Source: Bathynomus jamesi
Taxonomy: Eukaryota; Arthropoda; Malacostraca; Isopoda; Cirolanidae
Direction of reading: 5' to 3'
DNA: 64,000 nt
NCBI GenBank assembly: GCA_023014485.1
Contig: JAJOZX010002710.1
Location: 124,001-188,000, forward strand
Below are positions 53,309-64,000 of this stretch, piece after piece (within the stretch, counting starts at the first letter, position 1; every line of letters begins with the position of its first letter). A program made the translations under genes and the position numbers. Below the pieces are notes generated by a model that searched no databases, was not told the origin of the DNA, and worked only from the letters and a program-made list of their open reading frames with translations.

Positions 53309-54141
53309 TGCAGCATTTTTGTTCTTCCTGCAATTCAATACCAAAGGAGGAAAAAAAACTAAGTGGGTGTTTTCAATGATTTTATAATACATTCTTAATT
53401 AGATTTGCATTTGAATTATATCTAATATTTTATGGGATGACTTTTTTTTCAATTAGATTATATTTTTTATAAATGAAATTGCAGGGGCTTTAAAACGTTA
53501 ATTTAATCTCTTATTTATGCAACAAAATCAGAATAAAATAATCTTTTAAAATTCAAATTATGAATTATAATTTATTTAAATAAGATGTCGGCCTTTAAGA
53601 TGTCGGCCTTAAGAAAAGCGCAAAATTATTTAAAATTAAATTAAAACACGAAAGAAACGCAAAATATAAATGAAAGAAATTAAAAAAAAAATTAAGACAT
53701 TCGTAGCAAATTTGTATTCCTTGTCGGAAACTATTTTCCAATAACTGAATGCGTATGTAAAAATTATTAAATATATATATATAACACATTACGATGCGCA
53801 AACGCGCATTTATGTGCGTAACAGGTAAACAGGTACCTCAAACTGACCTAGTAAATTACGTATCCATAAAGAGATATGTACATTTGGGCCACCTTGTATG
53901 CAGTACCTGGCATGCCAGATGAAAGTAAAGGAAGAAGGCAGACGCAAGGACTTTGTTGATATCTTCATCCCATTTCCTCTTACACCAGTTGCCTAAACCC
54001 TCCTTCAGATCAAAGAGAGAAAAGAAAAGTCAACATCCTTTTGAAGGGCGTGGAAAACATTTTTTTCTTTCATGTCTACCATAGCCATCTGCGGAAATGT
54101 AATTATTTTGAAAACATATACGGAGAAAGATAGCTAGGCAG

Positions 54142-54189
<48 letters not shown>

Positions 54190-54327
54190 ACGAATAATAA
54201 TGTGCGTAAGTAAGCATGATACAATTTGCTAACGCATTATCCTCACTATGTGACGGTTGCTTATGTGAAAATAATAATTAATAATTATGTTTTGGGGTTT
54301 ATTTAACATCTTTCGTAGCAGCAATGG

Positions 54328-54498
54328 TCACGTGACGGAGGGAACCGACAACTTTACGTGGGATTCGGGTCACGAGTCGCTACATCACTCGAACGCAGAG
54401 GACGGTCACCCATCGAAGTACTAAACAGACTCAGTGTCGCTTAACCTTGCTGATCTTACGGAAAGCGGTGTTTTGACGTGGCAACGACTACGCACTGG
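54328..54498 (-). repeat. 5S rRNA-derived SINE-like repeat, unit 2
   Basis: Counterpart of 37265-37440, with ggtcacccatcgaagtacta on the plus strand. Confidence 0.7.
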
Positions 54499-54681
54499 TC
54501 ATTTTAAAGAATAAATGTGCATTGTAATTTGTATCAGGCAGTCGATTTAAATTACTCTTTCCCAAACTCACTGCGTTCTAAATCTCACTCCAAGAAATTT
54601 ATGGAAGTATTTCGCCATAAATACGAAAGAATTAAAGCTATTTTAACTAACTCCCTGACTAACTCACTAACTAACTAACTA

Positions 54682-54742
<61 letters not shown>

Positions 54743-54770
54743 GCCGTGTATATATATATATATATATCTT

Positions 54771-55096
54771 AAAGAACGACGCTTGTATAGGAGAACATTC
54801 CGCGCAAGATGAGGAGGGAGAACGAACAAATGAAAAAATGAGGTAACCACCCGGGAATCGAACCCGGGATCTTCCGATTGCCGGTCAGATATGATAACCA
54901 CTACACCATGGTCCTCACTCGATCAGAAGTCGTAATTCTCCTACATACGCGAAGAAACCAATGCCCCGAGGGGGGCACCTCCCGCATGCCGTACCTATAT
55001 ATACATTTCAACTGCAAAGAAACGCAGTATAATTAACGTAAAGAACGACGCTTGTATAGGAGAACATTCCGCACAAGATGAGGAGGGAGAACGAAC
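54771..55096 (-). repeat. tRNA-derived SINE, unit 2
   Basis: Counterpart of 37713-38040; one substitution (cgaagaaacc for cgcagaaacc) and a 1-bp loss near 55020 set it apart. Confidence 0.8.
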
Positions 55097-55105
55097 ATAT
55101 ATATA

Positions 55106-57612
55106 TGTTAGGCGCATTTCATGTAAAAGTAGAAATTTGCATTTTTCATGAAATCAGGTGGTCGTTTGCCAAATTCATGAAATAAGCAGAAACAATGCAG
55201 TTTTCATGAAATACGCAATTTTGGTTTGCTTTCATGAAATAGGCAAAGAATGAAAAACAACTTGGCCTGGTTTCCAGCCTTTAGGCATAAACACCAATTC
55301 GTCAGGCATCCCAGCCCACCAACCAACCAACTAATGACGTCATAGGAAATCTGTAAATATGAAGGTCAATGTCAGTGTTAGTGTTTGTGTTACGTTATAC
55401 GTTGAATAATGGCTTCCATTTGGGAGGATGACTACGAGGAAAAAGTCCTTAAAATATTAAAAACTGCAAGATCGAGGCATACGGAAAATAGATAAATTTA
55501 CCACATAAGGAGTACTTTTGAAATATTATCATTTGGGTTCAGGACATTATTCGTTCGGTCCAAATATCGAGAGGTAAGGACAGTAATCGTATTTATTTAC
55601 AGATATTCAGTCGATCAATAAACATTACTAGCTACACTTTTCTCATAATCTTGTTCAGACTTTAAAAACTGTACCAACTATATGCATATTTTTGTTGTTT
55701 GCTTAGTTGTTTCTACTTGTCTTTACAGCACATATAAAATTATACTGTATCTTACAGGCTATGCAGGAGAAAAGAAAACATGGAAACAACTCAGTGAAAC
55801 CTACGACAATATTCCTCTACTAGCAGTTCGAGAATTCATAACTTCATGTGAACGATGTCTTGAGAAGAGGAAAAAGAAAAGAAACAGCCACAGGAACTGT
55901 TCTTTGTCCAATTTTAGTTTCTGATTTCAACCAACGTGGGCAGGTCGATTTGGTGGATATGCAATCAATGAAGGACTGTTCATTTAGGTTTATCATGCAT
56001 TATCAAAAGCATTTAACAAAATTTCACTTTCTTCGGCCATTGACATCGAAACGTGCTGCAGAAGTTGCAAAAGAATGCTGTTAATTTTTCTTGATGTTGA
56101 GGCCCCAAAAATCCTTCAGTCAGACAACGGCAGGGAATTCACAGCCGAGGTTATACGTGAGCTTTCCTCACTTTGGCCTGAACTTGTACTCGTTAATGGT
56201 CGTCCAAGGCACCCACAGTCCCAAGGATCAGTCGACAGATGTAATGCTGTATTGAAGGATAAATTGACAGCGTGGCTGCAAGACAACCATTCTCCAAAAT
56301 GGGCAATAGGTGTTAGATTTGTATGGTGGCAGATGAACATATGTGTGAGTGAAGCAACTAAAATGCAGCCTTACAAAGCAATGTTTGGGAAGAAACCGAT
56401 GCTTGGATTGAATACCTCGGTACCTCATGATTTCTTAGAAAAGATTGATACAGGAATTGCGGAAGAGACCTTAAAAGAAATGTTAGAGCAAGCACAAGAA
56501 GAAGAAGAGGAAGCAGTACAGGAAACACAACAAGAGGCAGAGGAAGCAGTACAGGAAACACAACAAGAATCAGAGGAAGCAATACAGGAAACACAACAAG
56601 AGCCAGAGGAAACAGTACAGGAAACGCAACAAGAATCAGAGAAAGCAGTACAGGAAACACAACGAGAGGCAGAGGAAATAATACAGGAAACACAGCGAGA
56701 GGCAGAGGAAGCAGTACAGGAAATACAACGAGAGGCACAGAAAGTAGTACAGGAGACGGTACAAGAGGCAGAGAAAGCAGTACAAGAAACACAAGAGGCA
56801 GAGGAAGCAGTACAAGAAACACAAGAGGCAGAGGAAGGAACACAGGAGAGCACATTTACAAGCATCAGGACCCTTGCGGCTACAAATCTTAAGAAACAAG
56901 CAGAACGAATGTTAAAAAGCTCAACCCTCAAATTGGCACAAATGAAAGTGAATGATAATGTACTCGTTCCAGTCTCTTCGTTTGACAGAGAGCGAGGAGA
57001 TCCAGCAAATCTTATTGGTGTAGAAATGAAGAAGAAAACGGGGTACATGATTGGCACAAGAGTAGGAACTTTGAACGGTTTCTTTGAAAGAAATCAATTA
57101 GAGCTAATAAAGTATAGAGGAATTACGAAAGAAATGGTACCAACTAATAAAATATCTATTCGGGAAGCAGTGGGGCTGAAATCAGCTGGTAGAGGTCAAG
57201 GTATTTGTAAGTGCTACTGCCAATCCACCTGTCTGACAAAAAGGTGTTCCTGCCTAAAAGCTGGAAACCTATGTAACAGTTCATGCCATCCTCGTCATAC
57301 ATGTAAAAATGCATCCGACTGAGATTGACACTCTCTGTATATTTATATTTCTGTATGGAACACACTTTGGTTTGGTTTGCTGGTACTCTGTTGTTTTTCT
57401 ATCTCAAATAAATTGTTTTTCTCATAATATATATAATTGTTTTGTTTCATTTTTTGCCATGTTCATGTAAAGCGCAAACCAAAATTGTGTATTTCATGAA
57501 AACTGCATTGTTTCTGCTTATTTCATGAATTTGACAAACGACCACCCGATTTCATGAAAAATGCAAATTTCTGCGTTTTACATGAAATGCGCAATTTCAT
57601 GGATTGCACGTA

Positions 57613-57615
<3 letters not shown>
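55106..57615 (+). mobile_element. Ginger2-like DNA transposon, unit 2
   Basis: Same TGTTA/TAACA ends and subterminal ttcatgaaat palindromes as unit 1; 2510 bp. Confidence 0.8.
55715..57322 (+). pseudogene. Ginger-type integrase/transposase, unit 2 (different lesion)
   Basis: A 1-bp deletion near 56076 (gaatgctg for gaattgctg) breaks the rve core after AEVAKE. From 56075 a 415-codon frame is open: DNGREF, QGSVDRCN, then about ten units of QE(A/S)EEAVQETQ type, likely coiled coil, the SH3-like stretch and the Cys-rich end CSCLKAGNLCNSSCH. Unit 1 is intact at 56076's counterpart but broken in the repeat, so neither copy encodes the whole protein. Asp replaces the usual third catalytic Glu in both. 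Confidence 0.8.
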
Positions 57616-57656
<41 letters not shown>

Positions 57657-58464
57657 CTCGTTAACCTCGTTGATGTTCCGTGTGTTGGTCTCTCTTCACA
57701 CGAAGGTCAAGATGGTGGCCCCGCCTCTAGGCCTGGCTTGGTGGAGGAGCGAGTTACTTTCTTGCGCTCTCCACCGCACATAACTACGTACTCACGGCTC
57801 ATCTGGTACCGTCCTGAACCAGGCATCTAGTTTTCTTTTGAAGACTTCAACTTTGACCCCTATAACATTTCTGAGGTTTCTTTGGAGGGTAGTTAAAAAG
57901 CCTTGGCCCCCTTACATCGAAGCTATTTTCCTTCAGTATTGAAGAGGTTCCTTGTCGGACCTTTAATTTGGAAACACTACACATTCTGCCTTTCCTATTT
58001 TCCAGCGTTGTTTGAATGGTAATTGGTTTAGTTGTAGGTTCGGTACCAGTTTTTCGATAATTTTCCATATGTAGATTATGGTGTAGCTCCTCTTCTTCTC
58101 TCTAGAAAGTACAAATTTAGTTTACGTAGTCTTTCCCAGTAGTTGAGCTTTTTGCAGCCATCAATCTTTGCTGCGAAATGTCTCTTCTAATCTATTAGTT
58201 TCTTCCTTTTTATATGGGGACGTCAAGCCTGAGCAGTATTCAAGTTTAGGTATAATCAGTGTTTTTAGCAAGGGAATCATTACTGTCCTGTCCCTTCTTT
58301 TGAACGTTCTTAGTACCTGTCCCGAGACTCTTTTGCATTGCTTAGCGCTATCTGATTTTGTGTTTCGAATTTTGAATCAGCAGTCATTATTACCCACAAA
58401 TCGATCGCTTTCGTGCTTTTCTGAATTTCCTGTCTATCTGGAGCATAATATGCAGTCTGGTTAA

Positions 58465-58623
58465 CCCGTTTGCTGCGCAACCCGTAATATCACGGGCTCT
58501 CGCTTCTGACCATTTCTGTGCAGCCCCGTATATACACGGGTTTAAACTTTAAACTGAGATATCTCTTTGCATAGCCCGCGTTTTTGGCTCGACTCGTAAC
58601 TGGGCGCTCGCGCAGCTAAGGGG
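58465..58623. mobile_element. piggyBac-type MITE, unit 2
   Basis: Between TTAA at 58461-58464 and 58624-58627; same sequence as 41419-41577. Confidence 0.75.
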
Positions 58624-60242
58624 TTAAGTTCCTCATTTCTACCATAAGAGCTGAAATTTCTTGGTGTTAAATATCATGTTGTCTTCTGACCATGTGTATA
58701 TTCTGTTCGTGTCCCTCTGTAAGGCCTCCATTTCATTTGCATCGCTGACTTTTCTGCTAATATTTGTATCGTCTACAAAGGATGTTACTATACTGTTGCT
58801 GTTTACTCCACTGTCTATGTCTGTTAGCATGATAATGAACAGGAGTGGGGTCAGTACTGTACCTTGTGGTACTGAACTGCGTACTTCCTATTCTGAGGAT
58901 GATATAGTTTGAATTTTGACGACCTGTAGACGTTCTCTGAGTAAGTTCTAGATCCTGTAGCCTGTTATTCCCATATATTTAATTTTATCTGTTAATATAC
59001 CATGATCACATTTGTCGAAGGCTTTAGCAAAATCTGTGTATATGACATTGTAGTTGTCATATACACAGATGCCTCCCAGTGCATCTAAGATAGTGTTATA
59101 GTGCTCTATAAGTTGTGATAGGCATGATCTTCCTGATCGGAGTCCGTGCTGATTTTCGTTGAATCTTTCCAGTTTCTACAAGAAATCATAGATTTTCTCT
59201 AACTATTCTTTCAAATACTTTGGTGAGGTGAGACGTCAATGACACTGGTCTATAGTTCTTTCCTTGAGATCTATCCTCTCCTTTATATATAGGGACAATA
59301 TATGTTCTTTTCAAAATGCTAGGTATTTCCTCAGTGTTTAGGGATCTTCTCCATATCCAGTAAAGTAGTTCTCGCTACATCTTCTGGATTAAAATCAGTC
59401 TGTTATACACTTTCCTTGCAATTTCTCTTCAAAGAATGCATCTACTCAGGTGTCGCTTTGTCACTTTTTTGGGTACTGAAGACTGATGCATACTGGGCTC
59501 TCAATGTTTCAGATATTTCTTTTAGATCGTCGGTTAATTCATTATTGCTTTTCCTTAGGGCCCGATAGTGGCACGCGTTTTTGTTTTCCTTTTCGCATAG
59601 CTATACTGTAGAAGTATTTTGGATTTGCTTTTATTGCTTCTACCGCCTTTTCCTCTTCCCTCTTTGTATGGTCCTTAATCAGGGTTTGTATTTCCCTATC
59701 GATACCCTCCAGTTTTTTTTTATTACTTTCCTGGCACTGTTATATCCGCAGTTGGCTAACTTCACCTCCGCTCTTTTTCTTTTGCACAATATTCTGCTCG
59801 TTTTGCCTCTCTAGCCGTTCCTCTTGGCTTTTATGATTTCGGAGCATACTCTTCTAAAATTCGCAGGGTCTTTTATTCCAAGGTTGTTAGCATTTCTTCA
59901 GTTGTTTTATCCTTCCCAATTTATAGTCTTGGAGTTTAAGTTAAAGACCCCAAATTAGCTTCTTTCTTCATTATGTTTATTGTCTTTTAATGTTGTCGTC
60001 ATATTTGTTGATATCTCGATTAAGTTGTAGTCTGAGATAATGTTTGGGGTTATTTTTATATCAGCAATCAAGTTCGTATTATTCGTGATCATCAGATCTT
60101 GGCAGTTATTTGTTCTGGTATTTTCTGTTATCTCCTATGTCAGCATAAACTCGTTTGTGAGAGCCATCAGCATTTTTGCTTGTTCCTGGTCTTCTCTTGT
60201 GCCCACCCCCTTGTCCTGGTATGTATATATATATATATACAC

Positions 60243-61497
60243 ACGAGGGTACTTCAATAAGTATCCGCACTTTTTATTTTATTGACAATAGAGTATATAT
60301 AATATATACTCGTAATAACGAGCCAAATTGAGATCTATAGGCTTATTTAGGCTAGCAACAGTATAGGCTTATTTAGGCTACTTGTAGCTGTCACATATCG
60401 TACGAGTAGTGAGCATGGCTGCGCCGCTTTCAATGAAATTCACAAGCGTTTATATGCTCAATATGGGAATAATGCGTTACCACGGCAAAGTGTGTACGAG
60501 TGGATTCAAATGTTCAAGGAATGTCGGACATGTGTGACAGATGCTCAGCGCTCAGGACGACCGTCAATATCAACCAGTGGTGACAAGCAGGAAGAAGCCA
60601 GAGCCATGATTTTCGGTGACAGAACATTAACAATAAAAGAAATTGCATCTTCATTAGACGTCAGTAAAGGGTCAGCCTATTCGATAGTTCATGACATTCT
60701 TGGCTTTCACAAGGTTTGTGCAAGATAGGTGCCCAAGCAGTTGACAGAAGAGCACAAGCGTAATCGTATGGACGCTTGCTCTCGTCTTTTGGTGCCGTAT
60801 ATAATGAAGGTGAAAACTTTTTGGAGCGCATTATCACTGGAGATGAAACATGGATCCATCACTATAAACCAGAAAGCAAACGACAAAGCATGCAATGGAA
60901 GCATCCAACATCTCCCGTTGCAAGGAAGTTCAAAGCGTAGCCGTCAGCAGGTAAAGTTATGCTAACACGTTTTGGGATACACGAGGCCCTATCCTTGAAC
61001 ATTATCTAGAGCGTGGAACTACAGTAACAAATGCATCGTATTCTGACATGCTTTGGAATGAGTTAAAGCAAGCAATTCGCACAAAACGGAGAGGGAGATT
61101 GTCGGAAGGGGTTATTCTGTTACACGACAATGCACGCCCTCATACCGCTGCACAGACTAGAAAATGCCTTCAAGAACTTCAATTTGAAGTTCCCGACCAT
61201 CCAGCCTACAGTCCAGACCTGCCACCTTCGGATTTTTACCTGTTTGGACCACTAAAAGACGCTTTGAAAGGTCAACGATTCAAAGGCGATGATAACCTGA
61301 AGGAGGCGGTGCATGACTGGCTACGTTCACAGCCAAAAACATTCTTTTGTGATGGCATTAGGAAGCTTGTACATCGCTGGACTAAGTGTATTGAGAAACA
61401 GGGAGAGTATGTTGAGAAGTGTGTGTTTATAATCTATCAGATGTGAAAATAAAATTGTGAAAATAAAAAGTGCGGATACTTATTGAATTACCCTCGT
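60243..61497 (+). mobile_element. mariner transposon with degenerate transposase, unit 2
   Basis: Same insertion site and ends as unit 1. A 1-bp loss near 60968 (aacacgtttt for aacactgtttt) shifts the frame, so the open 3' segment starts later (61048-61446), still with HDNARPHTA and SPDLPPSDFYLF. Confidence 0.9.
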
Positions 61498-62105
61498 ATA
61501 TTCCTATCCACTTTTTGTATTTTATAAATGGGAAATTAAAGTCTCCGCAGAGCATTATGTTGGGGATGGAGGGTTTATGGTCTTTATTAGGTTTCTGATA
61601 TCATGAATGGCCTCCAAGAATTTTTCGGTTGGAGTGTTTGGAGGTCTCTAAATGACTATCAGTATCACGTTTAGTTTTTCTATTTTCACTGCTATCATAT
61701 GACTTTCATGTGCAAATATAGCACAGACCCCTTTACGTCTCGCTGTTCTATCCGCTCTTAGTAAGTTGAAACCTCTATATTTATCTCTTTCTTATCAATA
61801 CAATTTTCACAATTTTTCACAATTTCCTTGACAATCCTTAAGATGAGTTTCTGTGAGACATACGATGTCCGCCCTTGTTTCGTCCATAAATCTTTTTAGG
61901 TACGAAACTTTTTGAGTGATTGGTTTGGTCTTATTCCTTGAATATTAGCCACAAAAATATTTGTGTTCTTTGTTTTTCGTTGCCGTTTGTGCATTTCAAG
62001 TTCGTTTTCCTTCGGTATCGCTTGTTTCGTTGCCCTGTGGTCCTCCGAGAGAGATCAGTTTCCGCCTACCTGTTCTGGTAGCTTCTTGCCCAGAAGCGGT
62101 TTGGC

Positions 62106-62820
62106 TCAGGGGTTCCCAGCTGTGTCAACTGCATGCATTGGATGACATTTAGCAGCCGTATCGTGTCTGCGATGTTGAAAAAATATTTTTTCCCTTTTTG
62201 TGTTCCTATTGTTATTCCTATTGTTATTGTTATTCCTAATGTCCTTTAAACTTTGTACTATGTCCTTTGGGTTCGTCGGGAGATGTTGATAGTCGCATTT
62301 TCCCCATATTTGCAGGGCCGATATTTTGCGTAAATCCTGCCGATGTCCGGGTGGTAGAATCTGCATCTGTCTCCGAATTTACAATAACCATTATTATAGA
62401 AAAAATTGCATATTGGGGAATGTTCATATATACATTGTCCTCTTTTATATCTGCAATTATCTTTTATAAAATATCTGCATATAATTCGTTCCCCATATTT
62501 ACTCGGGGCCTTTGTTTTTTGCTCCTTATTGGGGACAGTTTCACTCCGTTTTCTTGATTGCACGCTTGTCTTTTCCTATTTGTGCTATTTGTGCTAATGT
62601 CCTTCGTTGCCATTATACTATCTTTTGTCTTTATACTATCTGTTGGCTGTGTGGTTTCAGCCTCGTTGTGTGACGGTATTTGATTTATTTCTACTCCGCC
62701 TTTCTTCGTTTCTACTGTTTTCCTCTGTTCTTTATTCACACTTTCCTCCTTTATTTTCTTCTCGTAGTCTCTTTTTGCTTTAAATACCGTAAGTTTATTT
62801 CGATCATGCAATTTTCGCAT
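62106..62820 (-). pseudogene. LINE ORF1 with CCCH zinc fingers, unit 2
   Basis: Same two CCCH fingers as unit 1, with an additional 1-bp homopolymer loss near 62300 that cuts off the third finger and Asn-rich tail into another frame. Confidence 0.75.
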
Positions 62821-63489
62821 AAAAACTTTATCTCATTAAGTTGCTTTGAGTTCGTTATGAGGGAAATTTTTTCATCTTCCCATTCTAGGCATCCGTAATA
62901 AAAAAGCAACTGGTAGAGATCGCACCTCATCGCCTTTGCCTTATTAGCTGCATTCTACAGATCTACAGAAGCTAAGGCTAACAAAGACCCTAAGTTCCAC
63001 CCTAAGGTTAGCCCGAGAGAAAGGAAAGAGGAGGAGGTTAAAAGAGGAGAATAAGGGGTTAAGTAAGTAGCAAAACCTATCATTCTTGGGTTAAAATTCA
63101 TTCAGAAAAAGAGAAAGAAAGACTCACCATCATCAGTCGGCCACTGCCGACAAGTCAGAAAAATAGTCGGAGAGAATAGGAAAGGGGTGAAAGATGAAAA
63201 GAAGTAAAATAAGAACGCTTACAAACCATGCAAACACAGTTTTAACTCACTGTCATACCATGCAAACTACAGTAAAGAGAGTTACAGACATACAAGTAAG
63301 GAGAGGATAAGAAAGGAAAAAAAAAGTAGGTAAAGTAAAACAAAAAGTGGGTTAGTTTAAACTACGAGCTACATCTACGATCGTGTTAGTGTAATTTTTT
63401 TTTTTGCTGGCATCACACACTGGCATGTCACAAGCTGGCATTATCGTCAACAGACTCATCCTCGATCACCACCCCCAGAGCTCCTGTTG

Positions 63490-63736
63490 CTAATTGTTTT
63501 ATTATATTAAACAACGTTAATAATTTTAACGAGGGAGAGGGAGAAGGGTGAAGATGAGAGGGAAATGGGTGAGGCTGAGAGGGAAAAGGGTGAGACTGAG
63601 AGGGAAAAGGGTGAGGCTGAAAGGGAAAAGGGTGAGGCTGAGATATACATAAATCGGCATTGTTACAGACACCACAGAGTTGCAGGAATTTATTTGCCAT
63701 TTCCATGTTACTGATAGAGGGTAGCCGCTGGTGCAT
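63490..63736. repeat. 21-bp minisatellite in the LINE 5' region, unit 2
   Basis: Same units (gagagggaaaagggtgag) as 46440-46690. Confidence 0.8.
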
Positions 63737-64000
63737 AAAATTGACTCAAAACGGGTATTACGGGAAGTATTGGGTGGAGGTTGACTCAAGCTGAGTGAGG
63801 GAAAGTATTCTCGGTTAGTCCGGGGGATGGGGGATGTGGCACGCTGTATACTTCTCACTGATTGGTGCTCGCGAATGTGGCCGCGAGGGATAATTAGGGG
63901 GTGGATTTGTAGGAATTTCGATGGGCAGCTAATTTCCTTCACAAACACTGGGGAAAATGCTGTATAGATTAATTTACTTGGTTTTTATTTACTTTTTTGA

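Larger units (their letters stand above)
57705..63950 (-). mobile_element. LINE with mariner and MITE insertions, unit 2
   Basis: Counterpart of 40660-46900: C-terminal block 57847-58460, RT box SFVDDTNIS near 58760, endonuclease start near 61990, ORF1 62820-62106. Confidence 0.75.
51695..64000. repeat. 17-kb tandem duplication, unit 2 (runs off the window)
   Basis: Second copy of 34630-46990. Same order: long-TIR element, Penelope arm (52890-53260), (GA)n, 5S-like repeat (54328-54498), SINE (54771-55096), Ginger-like element, LINE with mariner and MITE. Confidence 0.95.

Overview
This is eukaryotic, repeat-dense DNA, most likely from an arthropod and probably a crustacean (decapod-like). 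The reasons are long (TA)n, (GA)n and (GT)n arrays, several non-LTR, Penelope, mariner, hAT and Ginger-type elements, and a Polinton/adintovirus-like endogenous element with arthropod-style capsid proteins. I see no convincing host gene. Nearly everything that can be annotated is mobile or virus-derived.

Layout. 1-11.3 kb is a patchwork: a broken non-LTR reverse transcriptase, a tRNA-derived SINE, a 5S-rRNA-like repeat, two MITEs, a gag-only LTR element with a fold-back 5' LTR, nested hAT-type MITEs, minisatellites, a perfect head-to-head SINE palindrome and a stray integrase fragment. 11.36-25.59 kb is a Polinton/Maverick (adintovirus-like) element with inverted repeats at both ends. Its late cluster is on the minus strand in the order packaging ATPase, small membrane-type protein, conserved unknown protein, integrase with chromodomain, penton, core-like basic protein, major capsid and adenain-like protease. 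A protein-primed type B DNA polymerase and three unrecognised accessory genes are on the plus strand. ATPase, integrase and polymerase carry frameshifts; capsid, penton, protease and the polymerase catalytic region are open. The polymerase N-terminal region has no ATG. It starts at a good 3' splice site, and two small upstream exons with matching phase lie beyond the whole capsid cluster, a layout like the remote start exon of adenovirus polymerase.

25.6-34.6 kb holds tandem repeats, MITEs with perfect 8-bp target duplications, an intact 560-aa zinc-finger/DDE-like protein inside a DNA transposon (28429-30867), a LINE 3' remnant and inverted Penelope-like pieces. From 34630 to 51694 there is a ~17-kb unit that is repeated almost identically from 51695 to the window end (12.3 kb of the second copy visible). 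The unit carries a long-TIR element, a Penelope terminal piece, a 5S-like repeat, a tRNA SINE, a Ginger2-like integrase transposon, and a LINE with CCCH zinc-finger ORF1 that was invaded by a mariner and a piggyBac-type MITE. The two copies often carry different lesions in the same gene.

The genes that would have worked together are those of the Polinton: replication (PolB), insertion (integrase), packaging (ATPase), maturation (protease) and shell (major capsid, penton, core-like peptide). The copy here is inactive as read, because at least four frameshifts interrupt essential genes.
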